From Falsiroseomonas tokyonensis (GTDB lineage: Bacteria > Pseudomonadota > Alphaproteobacteria > Acetobacterales > Acetobacteraceae), in NCBI RefSeq assembly GCF_019024325.1, contig NZ_JAFNJS010000005.1, forward strand, positions 434,001 through 498,000: a stretch of 64,000 nucleotides of DNA. The letters are read 5' to 3'. Below the pieces are notes generated by a model. It was not told the origin of the DNA and searched no databases. It saw only the letters and a program-made list of their open reading frames with translations. The position numbers and the translations under genes are program-made. Each line of letters opens with the position of its first letter. Positions within the stretch are counted from its first letter, which is position 1. Of the stretch, positions 35,597-45,371 are shown in pieces.

Positions 35597-37674
35597 CCAT
35601 TGGCGCGCGTTTGGCCGTCGATATCGGCGGCACCTTCACCGATGTGGCCGTCGAACGGGACGGCGAGCGCTGGACCGGCAAGGTGCTGACCACGCCGCAT
35701 GCGCCGGAGCTTGGCGTGCTGAACGGCGTGAAGCTGGTCATGGAGAAGGCGGGACTGACGCCGGCCGATATCGCGCTGGTCATTCACGGCACCACGCTGG
35801 CCACCAATGCGATCATCGAGCGCAAGGGCGCGAAGACCGCGCTGCTGACCACCGAGGGCTTCCGGGATGTGCTCGCGCTGGGCAATGAGTCCCGCTACGA
35901 CCAGTACGACCTGAATATCGACCTGCCGCAGCCGCTGATCCCGCGCCGCTGGCGCCTGACGGTGCCGGAGCGGCTGGACAATGAGGGCCATGTCCTGCTG
36001 CCGCTGGACGAGGCCGCGCTGCGCGCGCAGGTCGCGGTGATGCGCGCCGAGGGCATCGAGAGCCTGGCCATCGGCTTCCTGCATGCCTTCGTGAACCCCG
36101 CGCATGAGAAGCGCGCCGCCGCCATCGTGCACGACATGTGGCCGGACCTGCCCATTTCGCTGTCGTCCGAAGTCTCGCCCGAGATGCGGGAATGGGAGCG
36201 TTTTTCGACAACCGCCGCCAATGCCTATGTGCAGCCGCTGATGGCGAGCTATCTGCGCCGCCTGGAAAAGGGCCTCGCGGCCGGCGGCTTCACCTGCCCG
36301 CTGTTCATGATGCTCTCGGGCGGTGGCCTCACCACGCTCGACACCGCCGCGCGCTTCCCGATCCGCCTGGTGGAGTCCGGCCCGGCGGGCGGCGCCATCT
36401 TCTCGGCGCATGTCGCGAAGCAGCGCGGCTGGTCCAAGGTTCTGTCCTTCGACATGGGCGGCACCACAGCCAAGGTGTGCCTGATCGACGATTTCGCGCC
36501 GCAGGCGTCCCGCACCTTCGAAGTGGCGCGCGTCGGGCGTTTCAAGAAGGGCTCCGGCCTGCCGCTGCGCATCCCCGTGATCGAGATGGTGGAGATCGGC
36601 GCCGGCGGTGGCTCCATCGCGCATCTCGATGCGCTCGGCCGCATCCAGGTGGGGCCGGAAAGCGCGGGCGCCGATCCGGGCCCGGCCTGCTATGGCCGCG
36701 GTGGCGACAAGCCGGCCGTGACGGATGCGAACCTCTCGCTCGGCCGCTACGAGCCGGACCTCTTCGCGGGCGGCGCGCTGAAGCTGCATGTGCAGCCCGC
36801 GCTGGATGCGCTGGAGGCGCATGTGGGTCGCGGGCTCGGGCTGGCGCCGGAAATGGCGGGGCTCGGCGTGGTCGAGATGGTGGATGAGAACATGGCCAAT
36901 GCGGCACGTGTCCATGCCATCGAATCCGGCAAGGGCTATGGCGGCCGCGGCATCATCGCCTTCGGCGGCGGCGGGCCGGTGCATGGCTATCGCGTGGCGG
37001 AGAAGATCGGCGTGGACCGCGTGCTGGTGCCGTCCGGCGCCGGCGTCGGCTCCGCCATCGGCTTCCTGCGGGCGCCGGTTGGGTATGAGGTGGTGAAGTC
37101 CCTCTACCAGCGTTTCCGCACCTTCGACGTGAATGCGGTGAATGCGCTGCTGGCCGAGATGTCGGCGGAGGCGTCGCGCGTTGTCGCGGAAGGCTCCTTC
37201 GGCGCGCCGACCGAGGAGCATCGCATCGCCTTTATGCGATATGTCGGCCAGGGCCATGAGATCAACGTGGCGCTGCCCGCGCGGCCGCTCACGGTGCAGG
37301 ACGTGGCCGAGATCCGCGCGGCCTATGATGCCGAATACACACGCTTCTACGACCGGCCGGTGCCGGGCAGCGATGTCGAGATCCTGTCCTTCGCGGTGAC
37401 GGTTGCGACGGTGGCGGATGCGGTGGAGCCGGTCGCGCCCGTCGCCGATGCGCCCGCCCCGGCGCCAATCCGCGTGCAGCAGGTGCGTGACACGGCCACG
37501 GGCCAGGTGGCGCCCTGGCAGGTCTATGACCGGCCCGCGATGCCGCCTGGCTGCACCGTGCCCGGCCCCTGCATCGTCGCGGAAGCCGAGACCAGCACGC
37601 TGGTCGGGCCCGGCTGGCGTTGCCGCGTGGATGGCCTCGGATACCTTGAACTCACCCGCGGGGAGGCTGCGTGA
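35593..37674 (+). CDS. hyuA: HyuA: hydantoinase/oxoprolinase subunit A (ATP-dependent)
   Basis: 693-aa large subunit with an actin/ASKHA ATPase fold. The phosphate-binding loop near the N-terminus is AVDIGGTFTDVAVE, the second SFDMGGTTAKVCLID, and the third IIAFGGGGPVHGY. Related enzymes hydrolyse 5-oxoproline, N-methylhydantoin or acetone (carboxylase) using ATP. The GTG start at 35593 overlaps the upstream stop. It is coupled to hyuB (TGATG). The exact ring substrate cannot be assigned. Confidence 0.92.
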   Translation: MTIGARLAVDIGGTFTDVAVERDGERWTGKVLTTPHAPELGVLNGVKLVMEKAGLTPADIALVIHGTTLATNAIIERKGAKTALLTTEGFRDVLALGNESRYDQYDLNIDLPQPLIPRRWRLTVPERLDNEGHVLLPLDEAALRAQVAVMRAEGIESLAIGFLHAFVNPAHEKRAAAIVHDMWPDLPISLSSEVSPEMREWERFSTTAANAYVQPLMASYLRRLEKGLAAGGFTCPLFMMLSGGGLTTLDTAARFPIRLVESGPAGGAIFSAHVAKQRGWSKVLSFDMGGTTAKVCLIDDFAPQASRTFEVARVGRFKKGSGLPLRIPVIEMVEIGAGGGSIAHLDALGRIQVGPESAGADPGPACYGRGGDKPAVTDANLSLGRYEPDLFAGGALKLHVQPALDALEAHVGRGLGLAPEMAGLGVVEMVDENMANAARVHAIESGKGYGGRGIIAFGGGGPVHGYRVAEKIGVDRVLVPSGAGVGSAIGFLRAPVGYEVVKSLYQRFRTFDVNAVNALLAEMSAEASRVVAEGSFGAPTEEHRIAFMRYVGQGHEINVALPARPLTVQDVAEIRAAYDAEYTRFYDRPVPGSDVEILSFAVTVATVADAVEPVAPVADAPAPAPIRVQQVRDTATGQVAPWQVYDRPAMPPGCTVPGPCIVAEAETSTLVGPGWRCRVDGLGYLELTRGEAA

Positions 37675-39326
37675 TGTCGGATGCCCTGACAAAAATCCAG
37701 CAGCAGATCCAGTGGAACCGCCTGATCGCGGTGGTGGAGGAGCAGGCGCAGATCATGATCCGCACCGCCTTCTCCACCACGGTGCGGGAAGCCGGTGACC
37801 TTTCGGCCGGCGTCTTCGACCTGCAGGGCCGCATGCTCGCCCAGGCCGTTACCGGCACGCCGGGCCATGTGAATTCCATGATGGAATCGGTCGGCCACTT
37901 CCTCGCGAAATTCCCCGCCGAGACGATGAAGCCGGGTGACCACTATATCACCAACGACCCCTGGCTCGGCACAGGCCACCTGCACGACCTCACCGTCGTC
38001 ACGCCGGCCTTCCAGCGCGGCAGAATCGTCGGCCTGTTTGCCAATACCGCGCATGTCATCGATGTCGGCGGCCTCGGCATGGGCCCCGAGGGCCGCAGCG
38101 TCTTCGAGGAGGGGCTCTATATCCCCATCGTGAAGTGCTTCGACCAGGGGAAGCCGAACGAGACGCTCTTCGATTTCGTCCGCGTCGGCACCCGCACGCC
38201 GGTGGAGCTGGAGGGCGACATCTACTCCCTCTGCGCCTGCAACGATGCCGGCGCCAAGAGGCTGGTGGAGATGCTGGACGAGTTCGGCATGGACAGCCTG
38301 GACCCGCTGGCCAGCTACATCTTCGACAGCTCGCTGAAGGCGACGCTGGAAGAAATCGCGAAGATTCCCCAGGGCAGCTACGCCGCCCAGATCACCTCGG
38401 ACGGCTACGAGGCCCCCGTCACGCTGAAGGCCGCGATGACGGTGAAGGCGGATGAGATCGTGGTGGACTATACCGGCACCTCCGGCCTTTCGGGGCGCGG
38501 TATCAACGTGCCGGCCTCCTACTGCCGCGCCTATTCCTGCTTCGGCATCAAGGTGGTGGTGGCGCCGGAGATTCCGAACAACTGGGCGTCCCTGGCTCCC
38601 TTCCGCATGGAGATCCCGGAGGGCTGCATCCTCAATGCGCCGCGGCCCTATCCGGTCTCGGTGCGGCACGTGGTCGGCCAGCTGCTGCCGGACCTGATGA
38701 TGGGCTGCCTGCACCAGGCGGTGCCGGATCGCGTGACGGCGGAGGGCTCCTCCGCCCTGTGGAACCCGCCCTTGCGGGGCGGAGCCCAAGTCTCGGGCGC
38801 GGCTGCGGAGCTGCCGGATTTCGAGATCATCACCTTCAACTCCGGCGGCACCGGCGCGCGTCCCACCAAGGACGGCATGGACGGCACCGCCTTCCCCTCC
38901 GGCGTGCGCACCATGCCGGTGGAGGCGACGGAAAACGTCGCGCCCGTGATCTTCTGGCAGAACCAGATCCGCGAAGGCTCCGCCGGCGCCGGCCGCACCC
39001 GCGGCGGCTTCGGCAAGGTCATGGAGATCGGCACCAAGGGCGAGGCCGAATTCGCCGTGAACGCCATCTTCGACCGCGTGGCCAATGCGCCCAAGGGCCG
39101 GGACGGCGGTGGCGACGGCGCGGCCGGCTGGGTCGGCCACACCGATGGCACCACCATCCGCACCAAGGGGTTCCAGATTGTCCCCAAGGGCAAGCGCCTG
39201 TTGCTGAACCTGCCCGGTGGCGGCGGCATGGGCGACCCGAAGCAGCGCGACCGCGCGCTGGTGGCGCGTGACGTGGCCGATGGGCTGATCAGCCCGGAGC
39301 AGGCGAAAGCGCTCTACGGCGGCTGA
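37674..39326 (+). CDS. hyuB: HyuB: hydantoinase/oxoprolinase subunit B
   Basis: 550-aa partner subunit that forms the hydrolysing half of the complex. Family motifs include FSTTVREAGDLSAGVFD near 35-50, YITNDPWLGTGHLHDLTV around 90, and near the C-terminus RLLLNLPGGGGMGDP. ATG 37674 shares its A with the HyuA stop, and GGGGAGG lies 7 bases upstream. A GTG 3 bases earlier is possible. A strong hairpin follows the stop at 39367. Confidence 0.92.
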   Translation: MSDALTKIQQQIQWNRLIAVVEEQAQIMIRTAFSTTVREAGDLSAGVFDLQGRMLAQAVTGTPGHVNSMMESVGHFLAKFPAETMKPGDHYITNDPWLGTGHLHDLTVVTPAFQRGRIVGLFANTAHVIDVGGLGMGPEGRSVFEEGLYIPIVKCFDQGKPNETLFDFVRVGTRTPVELEGDIYSLCACNDAGAKRLVEMLDEFGMDSLDPLASYIFDSSLKATLEEIAKIPQGSYAAQITSDGYEAPVTLKAAMTVKADEIVVDYTGTSGLSGRGINVPASYCRAYSCFGIKVVVAPEIPNNWASLAPFRMEIPEGCILNAPRPYPVSVRHVVGQLLPDLMMGCLHQAVPDRVTAEGSSALWNPPLRGGAQVSGAAAELPDFEIITFNSGGTGARPTKDGMDGTAFPSGVRTMPVEATENVAPVIFWQNQIREGSAGAGRTRGGFGKVMEIGTKGEAEFAVNAIFDRVANAPKGRDGGGDGAAGWVGHTDGTTIRTKGFQIVPKGKRLLLNLPGGGGMGDPKQRDRALVARDVADGLISPEQAKALYGG

Positions 39327-39366
39327 ACCCGTTCCGGTCTAGTAGCCTTTTCAAGGTGTAACCGAA

Positions 39367-39395
39367 GCCTCCGCCGCTCTTGGGCTGGCGGAGGC
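39367..39395 (+). terminator. Hairpin after hyuB
   Basis: GCCTCCGCC and GGCGGAGGC form a perfect 9-bp stem around an 11-base loop, 40 bases after the HyuB stop and 18 bases before the next start. It lacks a T-run; a C-rich stretch follows. Confidence 0.5.
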
Positions 39396-39413
39396 AGCCC
39401 CCAACTCCGGGGC

Positions 39414-40430
39414 ATGATCGAAACCACCCGACGCGCCGCGCTCGCCGGCGGCTTTTTGCTGATGGCTGCCCCGGCACTGCGGGCGCAGCCACGCCCCCCG
39501 GCCGGGCGCCTGGCCGCCGGCCTCGAACTTGCCGGGGAGACGCCCGGCCTGCGCAGCCTGATCGTCGCCCAGAACGGCACGCCGATGGCGGAGCGGGTGT
39601 TTCGCGGGGGCGGGCTGGACCGGCCCACCAATATCAAGTCGGCCTCCAAGACCATCCTCGCCATGCTGGCCGGCATCGCCATCCAGCGGGGCGTGCTGCG
39701 CGGGCTGGATCAGCCGGTGGCGCCGATCCTCGGCAGCCGCATCCCGCGCGATGCGGACCCCGCGGTGCGGCGCATCACGCTGGGCAATCTGCTCTCCATG
39801 CAGGCGGGGCTGGAGCCGACCTCCGGCGCCAATTACGGCCGCTGGGTCAGCAGCCGGGACTGGGTGGGCTTCGCGCTGTCCCGGCCGATGGTGGATGAGC
39901 CGGGCGGGCGGATGCTCTATTCCACCGGCACCTCCCACATCCTGGCCGCCGTCCTGGCACGTGCCAGCGGCCGCAGCATCCGGGACCTGGCAACGGAGTG
40001 GCTGTTCCAGCCGCTCGGCCATGCCGTGCCGGAGTGGACGCGGGACCCGCAGGGCCTGCACTTCGGCGGCAATGAGATGGCGATCTCGCCCCAGGCGCTG
40101 CTGGATTTCGGCGAATGCTGCCGCAATGGCGGGCGCCATGCGGGCCGCCAGGTGATCCCGGAGGCCTTCCTGCGCGACTCGTGGCGGCCGCGTGGCCAGT
40201 CCTTCTGGTCGGGTCAGAGCTATGGCCTCGGCTGGTGGATCGCCGAGGCGCGGGGCGAGCCGGTGGTCTTCGCCTGGGGCTATGGCGGGCAGATGGTCTA
40301 TCTGCTGCCGGGGCTGGGGCTGACGGTGGTGATGACCTCGGATGCCGATGTGCCCCGCGTCCGCGGCCAGGTGCAGACCCGGCACGCGCTGTTGGTGGAG
40401 GGCATCCTGCCGGCCTTTACCGAGACCTAG
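39414..40430 (+). CDS. Serine hydrolase, class C beta-lactamase family
   Basis: 338-aa exported esterase/peptidase-like enzyme. N-terminus MIETTRRAALAGGFLLMAAP is a signal peptide with Arg-Arg. The active-site SxxK is S76-A-S-K79 and the second motif Tyr is in LYSTGTSH. The KTG-box region is degenerate (AWGYGGQ), as in esterase EstB-like or D-amino-acid amidase-type members. No antibiotic role is implied. It is followed closely by a small minus-strand gene, with 4 bp overlap. Confidence 0.85.
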   Translation: MIETTRRAALAGGFLLMAAPALRAQPRPPAGRLAAGLELAGETPGLRSLIVAQNGTPMAERVFRGGGLDRPTNIKSASKTILAMLAGIAIQRGVLRGLDQPVAPILGSRIPRDADPAVRRITLGNLLSMQAGLEPTSGANYGRWVSSRDWVGFALSRPMVDEPGGRMLYSTGTSHILAAVLARASGRSIRDLATEWLFQPLGHAVPEWTRDPQGLHFGGNEMAISPQALLDFGECCRNGGRHAGRQVIPEAFLRDSWRPRGQSFWSGQSYGLGWWIAEARGEPVVFAWGYGGQMVYLLPGLGLTVVMTSDADVPRVRGQVQTRHALLVEGILPAFTET

Positions 40431-40621
40431 TCGTCCGGCGCACCCTTTGTCTCGTCCGTCACACCCGGCGGGTCCGGGTAGAGGTCGGAGGGCACCTTCG
40501 CCTTCGGGTTCCGGGTGGTGCCGCCCTGCTGCACCTTGTCGGCGGTGTTCTTGCTGGCGGGGTCGGCGCTGTTCATGCGCTCGGCGGCGCCGGTCGGCGG
40601 GGTCTTGCTGTCCTGGGTCAT
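40427..40621 (-). CDS. Small hydrophilic hypothetical protein
   Basis: 64-aa, low-complexity, Pro/Thr/Asp/Lys-rich protein (MTQDSKTPPTGAAERMNSAD...). It lacks a signal peptide or structured motif, so it may be disordered. It lies in a pocket between two plus-strand genes and overlaps the serine hydrolase end by 4 bp. Its composition differs from random antisense Arg/Pro/Gly frames, which favours a real gene, but confidence is moderate. Confidence 0.5.
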   Translation of the reverse strand: MTQDSKTPPTGAAERMNSADPASKNTADKVQQGGTTRNPKAKVPSDLYPDPPGVTDETKGAPDD

Positions 40622-40713
40622 GCGGCCTGAACGCGCTGGCGGGGCAGGGGCTCCCTATCGGAAAGCGGCGCCGCTTGCCATGATCGCGGCGCCTCATCCA
40701 AGGGACCCCCGGC

Positions 40714-42180
40714 ATGGCGCTCCGCTGCGACCTCATCATCCGCGACGCGACCCTCATCGACGGCACCGGCGGGCCGCGGCGCACCGGCGACCTCGGCGTG
40801 AAGGGCGACCGCATCGTGGCGATCGGCGACCTCGGCGGCGCCTCCGCGGACCGGGAGGTGATGGCCACCGGCCGCGCCCTCGCGCCCGGCTTCATCGATG
40901 CCCATACGCATGACGACCGTGCGGTGCTCTGCGGCCCCGCCTGCACCACCTGCAAGACCAGCCAGGGCGTCACCACCGTCGTCGTCGGCTGTTGCGGCGT
41001 CTCCCTCTCCCCGGCGCGCTTCAAGCGCATGCCGCCGCCGCCGCTGGACCTGATCGGCGCCGAGGGCTGGTGGCGCTTCGGCGACTTCGGCGACTATGCC
41101 GAGGCGCTGCGCAAGCAGGGCAGCGAGGTGAACACCTACGCCCTGGTCGGCCACCAGACCATGCGGGTGGAGGCAATGGATGGCGACGTGATGCGCCCCG
41201 CCAATGACCGCGAGATCCACCACATGCACCAGCGGCTGAAGCAGTCGCTGGCCGAGGGCGCCTCCGGCTTCTCCACCGGCCTCTACTACGACCCCAACAA
41301 GCACGCGACGACCGAAGAGGTGATCGCGGTGGCGGAGGCGCTGCGCACCACCGGCGGCCTCTATTCCACCCATATGCGGGACGAGGCCGACAAGGTCCTG
41401 GCCTCGATCGAGGAGACGATGAAGATCGGCAAGAAGGCCGGCGTCGGCGTGCAGATCAGCCACCACAAATGCTCGCTGCCGGAGAATTTCGGCCGCTCGA
41501 CCCAGACGCTGCCGCTGATCGCCGAATATGCGCGGACGCAGGAGGTGGCCTACGACGTCTACCCCTATCCGGCCGGCTCCACCGTGCTGATGCCGGACCG
41601 GCTGCGCGACGACGTGAAGGTGATGATCACCTGGTCCGTCCCGCACCCCGAGATGGCGGGCAAATACCTGCATGAGATCGCGCGCGGCTGGAACAGCGAC
41701 ATCAAGGCGGCGGCCGAGCGCCTGACGCCCGCCGGCCAGATCAGCTTCCAGATGGATGAGGAGGATGTGCGCCGCATCATGGCGCATCCGCTGTCGATGA
41801 TCGGCAGCGACGGCATCCCGCACGACGCCCATCCGCATCCCCGCCTCTGGGGCACCTTCCCGCGGGTGCTGGGGCATTACGTGCGCGATGTCGGCCTGTT
41901 CTCGCTCGAGACCGCCGTGCACAAGATGACCGGCCGCTGCGCCGAGGCCTACGGCATCGTCGATCGCGGCACGCTGGTGGAAGGCGCCTATGCCGACCTG
42001 GTGCTGTTCGACCCCGCCACGGTGATCGATGCCGCCACCTTCGAGACGCCAACCCTGCCTTCGATCGGCATCGAGGAAGTCTGGGCCAATGGCGTGCCCA
42101 CTTTCCGCGCCGGCTTCGGCGACAAGGGCGGGGCCACCGGGGAAAAGCCGGGCAGGCTGGTGACGCGCCATCGCGGCTGA
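40714..42180 (+). CDS. N-acyl-D-amino-acid deacylase (D-aminoacylase family)
   Basis: 488-aa amidohydrolase-superfamily enzyme. The metal motif is FIDAHTHDD near residue 65, the bridging-Cys region VVGCCGVSLSP follows, and later SHHKCS and SDGIPHDAHPHPR supply the His and Asp ligands. FGTLVEGAYADLVLFDP is the terminal hallmark as RGTLVEGAYADLVLFDP. It removes acyl groups from D-amino acids, which suits the D-carbamoylases further on. It appears monocistronic. Confidence 0.9.
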   Translation: MALRCDLIIRDATLIDGTGGPRRTGDLGVKGDRIVAIGDLGGASADREVMATGRALAPGFIDAHTHDDRAVLCGPACTTCKTSQGVTTVVVGCCGVSLSPARFKRMPPPPLDLIGAEGWWRFGDFGDYAEALRKQGSEVNTYALVGHQTMRVEAMDGDVMRPANDREIHHMHQRLKQSLAEGASGFSTGLYYDPNKHATTEEVIAVAEALRTTGGLYSTHMRDEADKVLASIEETMKIGKKAGVGVQISHHKCSLPENFGRSTQTLPLIAEYARTQEVAYDVYPYPAGSTVLMPDRLRDDVKVMITWSVPHPEMAGKYLHEIARGWNSDIKAAAERLTPAGQISFQMDEEDVRRIMAHPLSMIGSDGIPHDAHPHPRLWGTFPRVLGHYVRDVGLFSLETAVHKMTGRCAEAYGIVDRGTLVEGAYADLVLFDPATVIDAATFETPTLPSIGIEEVWANGVPTFRAGFGDKGGATGEKPGRLVTRHRG

Positions 42181-42316
42181 ATCGCTCCCACCGCCGCGGC
42201 CGCGCGCCTGGTACCAGCCTGCGCCGACCCCGGCCAATGACCTGGGGCCGACGGGAAGCGGGCAGCCCCTTGGGCGGCCGGACCCAAAGCCACGCACCGC
42301 CCGCAACGCGCTGATC

Positions 42317-42673
42317 ATGGGGCTGCTGCTGCTGGTCGCGCTGTTCCTCGGCGCGCAGCTGTTCAGCGGCGGCTGGACCGCCCGGCCGGAGATGGAGCCC
42401 TATGTGAAGGCCGGCACCCGGGCGGGGGCGGAGCGTCTGCAACGGGACCTGCTGGCGGCGCATCCGCCCGGCGCCAATCTTGGCCCGCTGATGGCCCGGC
42501 TGCAGCGCTACGGCTTCACCTGCCATCCGGTGCGGAAGGACGGCGTGGCGGAGACCTGCCGCTTCCGCCTGCGCCGCAGCGACGACCAGGTGCTGACGGC
42601 GGAGGTCGATCTCGGGCATGATGGGCTGGTGGTGCAGGCCATTGCGGTGCGCATGGCGCTGGCGCCAAACTGA
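42317..42673 (+). CDS. Membrane-anchored hypothetical protein
   Basis: 118-aa with a single N-terminal hydrophobic segment (MGLLLLVALFLGAQLF) and a soluble extracytoplasmic domain containing GFTCHPVRKDG and ETCRFRLRRS; the two Cys could form a disulfide. The reading frame stays open upstream with basic residues (KPRTARNALI), so a non-ATG start further 5' is possible. Family not recognised. Thirty-seven bases precede the LysE gene. Confidence 0.6.
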   Translation: MGLLLLVALFLGAQLFSGGWTARPEMEPYVKAGTRAGAERLQRDLLAAHPPGANLGPLMARLQRYGFTCHPVRKDGVAETCRFRLRRSDDQVLTAEVDLGHDGLVVQAIAVRMALAPN

Positions 42674-42710
42674 GCTTTCAGAACGTCAGCATTGCTGTCA
42701 CGATCCGCGC

Positions 42711-43304
42711 ATGGACTGGTTGCCCCTCTTCGGCTTCGCCATCGCCTCCTCGGTCACGCCGGGGCCGAATGTGCTGATGGTCGCGGCCTCCGCCGCTGCG
42801 CACGGCCTCCGGCGCGTCTGGCCGCATATGCTGGGCATCACCTTCGGCTTCGGGGGGATGATCCTGGTGGTGGGGCTGGGCCTGGCGGGGCCGCTGCTGG
42901 CCAGCCGGGTCCTGCATGAGGTGCTGCGCTGGGCCGGCGCGCTGTGGCTGCTGTGGCTCGCATGGAAGATCGCGACGGCGCCACCCCCCCAGGCCGTGGG
43001 GCAGGGGGCCGCAAAGCCGCCGTTGGGTTTCGTGGGCGGCGCGCTGTTCCAATGGGTGAACCCGAAGGCCTGGATGATTGCCGCCGCCGTGGTGCCCGCC
43101 TTCACCCGGCCGGGCGAGCCCATGCTGCCGCAGGTGGTGGCGATTTCGCTGGTCTTCCTGTCCATCACGCTGCCCTGCCTGCTGGTCTGGGCCGGCATCG
43201 GCGTCGGCACCGGAAGGCTGCTGCGCAAGCCCGCGCATCTGCGCGCCTTCAACATCGCCATGGCGCTGCTGCTGGTGGCCAGCCTGGTGCCGATGCTCCG
43301 ATAG
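42711..43304 (+). CDS. LysE/RhtB-family amino acid exporter
   Basis: 197-aa inner-membrane exporter with about six helices. The hallmark SVTPGPNVLMVAASAAAHG occurs near residues 14-33, and FQWVNPKAWMIA near 120. The family exports amino acids such as threonine, homoserine or lysine. Start MDWLPLFGF at 42711 is the natural N-terminus. It appears independently transcribed. Confidence 0.92.
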   Translation: MDWLPLFGFAIASSVTPGPNVLMVAASAAAHGLRRVWPHMLGITFGFGGMILVVGLGLAGPLLASRVLHEVLRWAGALWLLWLAWKIATAPPPQAVGQGAAKPPLGFVGGALFQWVNPKAWMIAAAVVPAFTRPGEPMLPQVVAISLVFLSITLPCLLVWAGIGVGTGRLLRKPAHLRAFNIAMALLLVASLVPMLR

Positions 43305-43371
43305 GGGGGCGGCGGTAGACGTCCGCGCTTTCGCGCCTTAATCCCGGGGGTAACCCCGGGAGACGCCCTCG

Positions 43372-44535
43372 ATGGACATGCACCAGCCCGCCACCGATCC
43401 GCATGCCGAGATCCGGGAGGAAGTGCGGAAGCTCTGCGCCCGCTTCCCCGGCGAATACTGGCGCGAGCTGGATGCCCGCCGCGGCTACCCCACGGAATTC
43501 GTCAATGCGCTGACGGAAAGCGGCTACCTGGCCGCGCTGATCCCCGAGGAATTCGGTGGCGCCGGCCTGCCGCTGGCGGGTGCCGCCGCGATCCTGGAGG
43601 AGATCCAGGCCAGTGGGTGCAACGGCGCCGCCTGCCACGCGCAGATGTACATCATGGGCACCATCCTGCGGCATGGCAGCCCGGCCCAGAAGGCGCAGTA
43701 CCTGCCCGCCATCGCCGAGGGCCGCCTGCGCCTGCAGGCCTTCGGCGTCACCGAGCCCACCAGCGGCACCGACACCACCGCGCTGCGCACCACCGCCCGC
43801 CGCGAAGGCGACAAGTACATCGTCAACGGCCAGAAGATCTGGACCAGCCGGGCGGAGCATTCCGACCTGATGCTGCTGCTGGCCCGCACCACGCCGCGGG
43901 ACCAGGTGACGAAGAAGACCGAGGGCCTGTCCACCTTCATCGTCGACATGCGGACCGCAAAGGGCCTGACCATCCGCCCGATCCGCACCATGATGAACCA
44001 CAATTCCTGCGAGGTCTTCTTCGACAATATGGAAGTGCCGGCGGAGAACCTGCTCGGCACCGAGGGCAAGGGTTTTCGCTACATCCTGGACGGCATGAAT
44101 GCCGAGCGGCTGCTGATCGCCGCCGAGTGCATCGGCGACGCCAAGTGGTTCATCGCCAAGGCCAGCGCCTATGCGAAGGAACGCGTGCTGTTCGGTCGCC
44201 CGATCGGCCAGAACCAGGGCGTGCAATTCCCCATCGCCAAGGCCTATGCCCAGATGCGCGCGGCGGAGGCCATTATCGAGAAGGGCCTCGCCAAATTCGC
44301 CGCCGGCCAGAACTGCGGCGAGGAGGCGAATATGGGCAAGATGCTGGCCGCGGAGGCCAGCTGGGCCGCCGGCGAGGCCTGCGTGAACACCCATGGCGGC
44401 TTCGGCTTCGCCGAGGAATACGACATCGAGCGCAAGTTCCGCGAGACGCGGCTGTACCAGGTGGCGCCGATCAGCACGAACCTGATTTTGTCCTATATCG
44501 GCGAACACGTGCTGGGCATGCCGCGGAGCTACTGA
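43372..44535 (+). CDS. Acyl-CoA dehydrogenase family protein
   Basis: 387-aa FAD enzyme, full length. FAD/substrate motifs: FGVTEPTSGTDTTALRTTA near 125-143 and NGQKIWTSRAEHSD near 155. GRPIGQNQGVQFPIAKAYA and THGGFGFAEEYDIERKFR mark the C-terminal helical domain. The canonical catalytic Glu in YEGT is replaced: the segment reads LYQVAPISTNLI. This subgroup therefore uses another base or another reaction. It opens a three-gene operon with a HAD phosphatase (2 bases later) and a CoA-transferase. Confidence 0.9.
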   Translation: MDMHQPATDPHAEIREEVRKLCARFPGEYWRELDARRGYPTEFVNALTESGYLAALIPEEFGGAGLPLAGAAAILEEIQASGCNGAACHAQMYIMGTILRHGSPAQKAQYLPAIAEGRLRLQAFGVTEPTSGTDTTALRTTARREGDKYIVNGQKIWTSRAEHSDLMLLLARTTPRDQVTKKTEGLSTFIVDMRTAKGLTIRPIRTMMNHNSCEVFFDNMEVPAENLLGTEGKGFRYILDGMNAERLLIAAECIGDAKWFIAKASAYAKERVLFGRPIGQNQGVQFPIAKAYAQMRAAEAIIEKGLAKFAAGQNCGEEANMGKMLAAEASWAAGEACVNTHGGFGFAEEYDIERKFRETRLYQVAPISTNLILSYIGEHVLGMPRSY

Positions 44536-44537
44536 GG

Positions 44538-45371
44538 ATGATCCCCGTCGCGATCGCCTACGACTTCGATGGCACGCTCGCGCCGGGGAATATGCAGGAA
44601 CACGTCTTCCTGCCGGCGCTGGACATCAAGCCGGACGTGTTCTGGGCGAAGACGGAGCGGCTGGCGCGGGACCAGCAGGGCGACCCCATCCTCACCTATA
44701 TGCACCAGATGCTGCAGGAGGCGCGCGATGCCGGCCTGCCGATGCGACGCGAGGACTGGGTCGCGCATGGCCGCGACATACCGCTTTTCGCGGGTGTCGA
44801 GAGCTGGTTCGACCGCATCGATGCGGCGGCCAGCGCGCGCGGCATCGCCGTTCAGCACTACGTCATCTCCTCCGGCCTGCGGGAGCTGATCGACGGCACG
44901 CCGATCCGCAGCCACCTCGCAAAAGTCTTCGCCTCGGGGTTTCTCTACGATGCTTCGGGCGTTGCCGTCGCAGCGGCGATCGCGGTGAACTACACCACCA
45001 AGACGCAGTACCTGTTCCGCATCAACAAGGGCGCGCTGGACATCGCGGACAACAAGGCGGTGAACGCCTATCAGCCGCCGGACCAGCGGGCGGTGCCCTT
45101 CAGCAACATGATCTTCATTGGCGATGGAGAGACGGACATCCCCTGCTTCCGGCTGGTGAAGGAACAGGGGGGCCATTCGATCGCCGTCTACAATCCGACC
45201 CATGCGGCCGGTCCCGAACTGGGCCAGCGCCTGATCCAGGAAGGCCGCGTGCATTGCGCCGTGGCGGCGGATTACCGGGAGGGTGGCCCGCTGGAAGCGC
45301 GGGTCCTCGCCGTGCTCGACCTGCTGCAGGCCCGCGCCCTGGTGACGGCACCGGAGACACCCCGCCCATGA
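44538..45371 (+). CDS. HAD-superfamily phosphatase
   Basis: 277-aa hydrolase. Motif I with nucleophile and acid Asp is YDFDGTLAPG at the N-terminus, motif II SSG near residue 114, and motif IV GDGETDIPCF. The cap is helical and inserted between motif I and II (C1 type). It lies between an acyl-CoA dehydrogenase and a CoA-transferase, whose ATG overlaps its stop, so all three form an operon; a role in trimming a phosphorylated acyl or cofactor fragment is possible but unproven. Confidence 0.87.
   Translation: MIPVAIAYDFDGTLAPGNMQEHVFLPALDIKPDVFWAKTERLARDQQGDPILTYMHQMLQEARDAGLPMRREDWVAHGRDIPLFAGVESWFDRIDAAASARGIAVQHYVISSGLRELIDGTPIRSHLAKVFASGFLYDASGVAVAAAIAVNYTTKTQYLFRINKGALDIADNKAVNAYQPPDQRAVPFSNMIFIGDGETDIPCFRLVKEQGGHSIAVYNPTHAAGPELGQRLIQEGRVHCAVAADYREGGPLEARVLAVLDLLQARALVTAPETPRP

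Noticed and set aside
39414-40430. Class C-type beta-lactamase as an antibiotic resistance gene
   Set aside because: The third active-site motif is not KTG and the protein resembles esterase-like members; resistance cannot be claimed.
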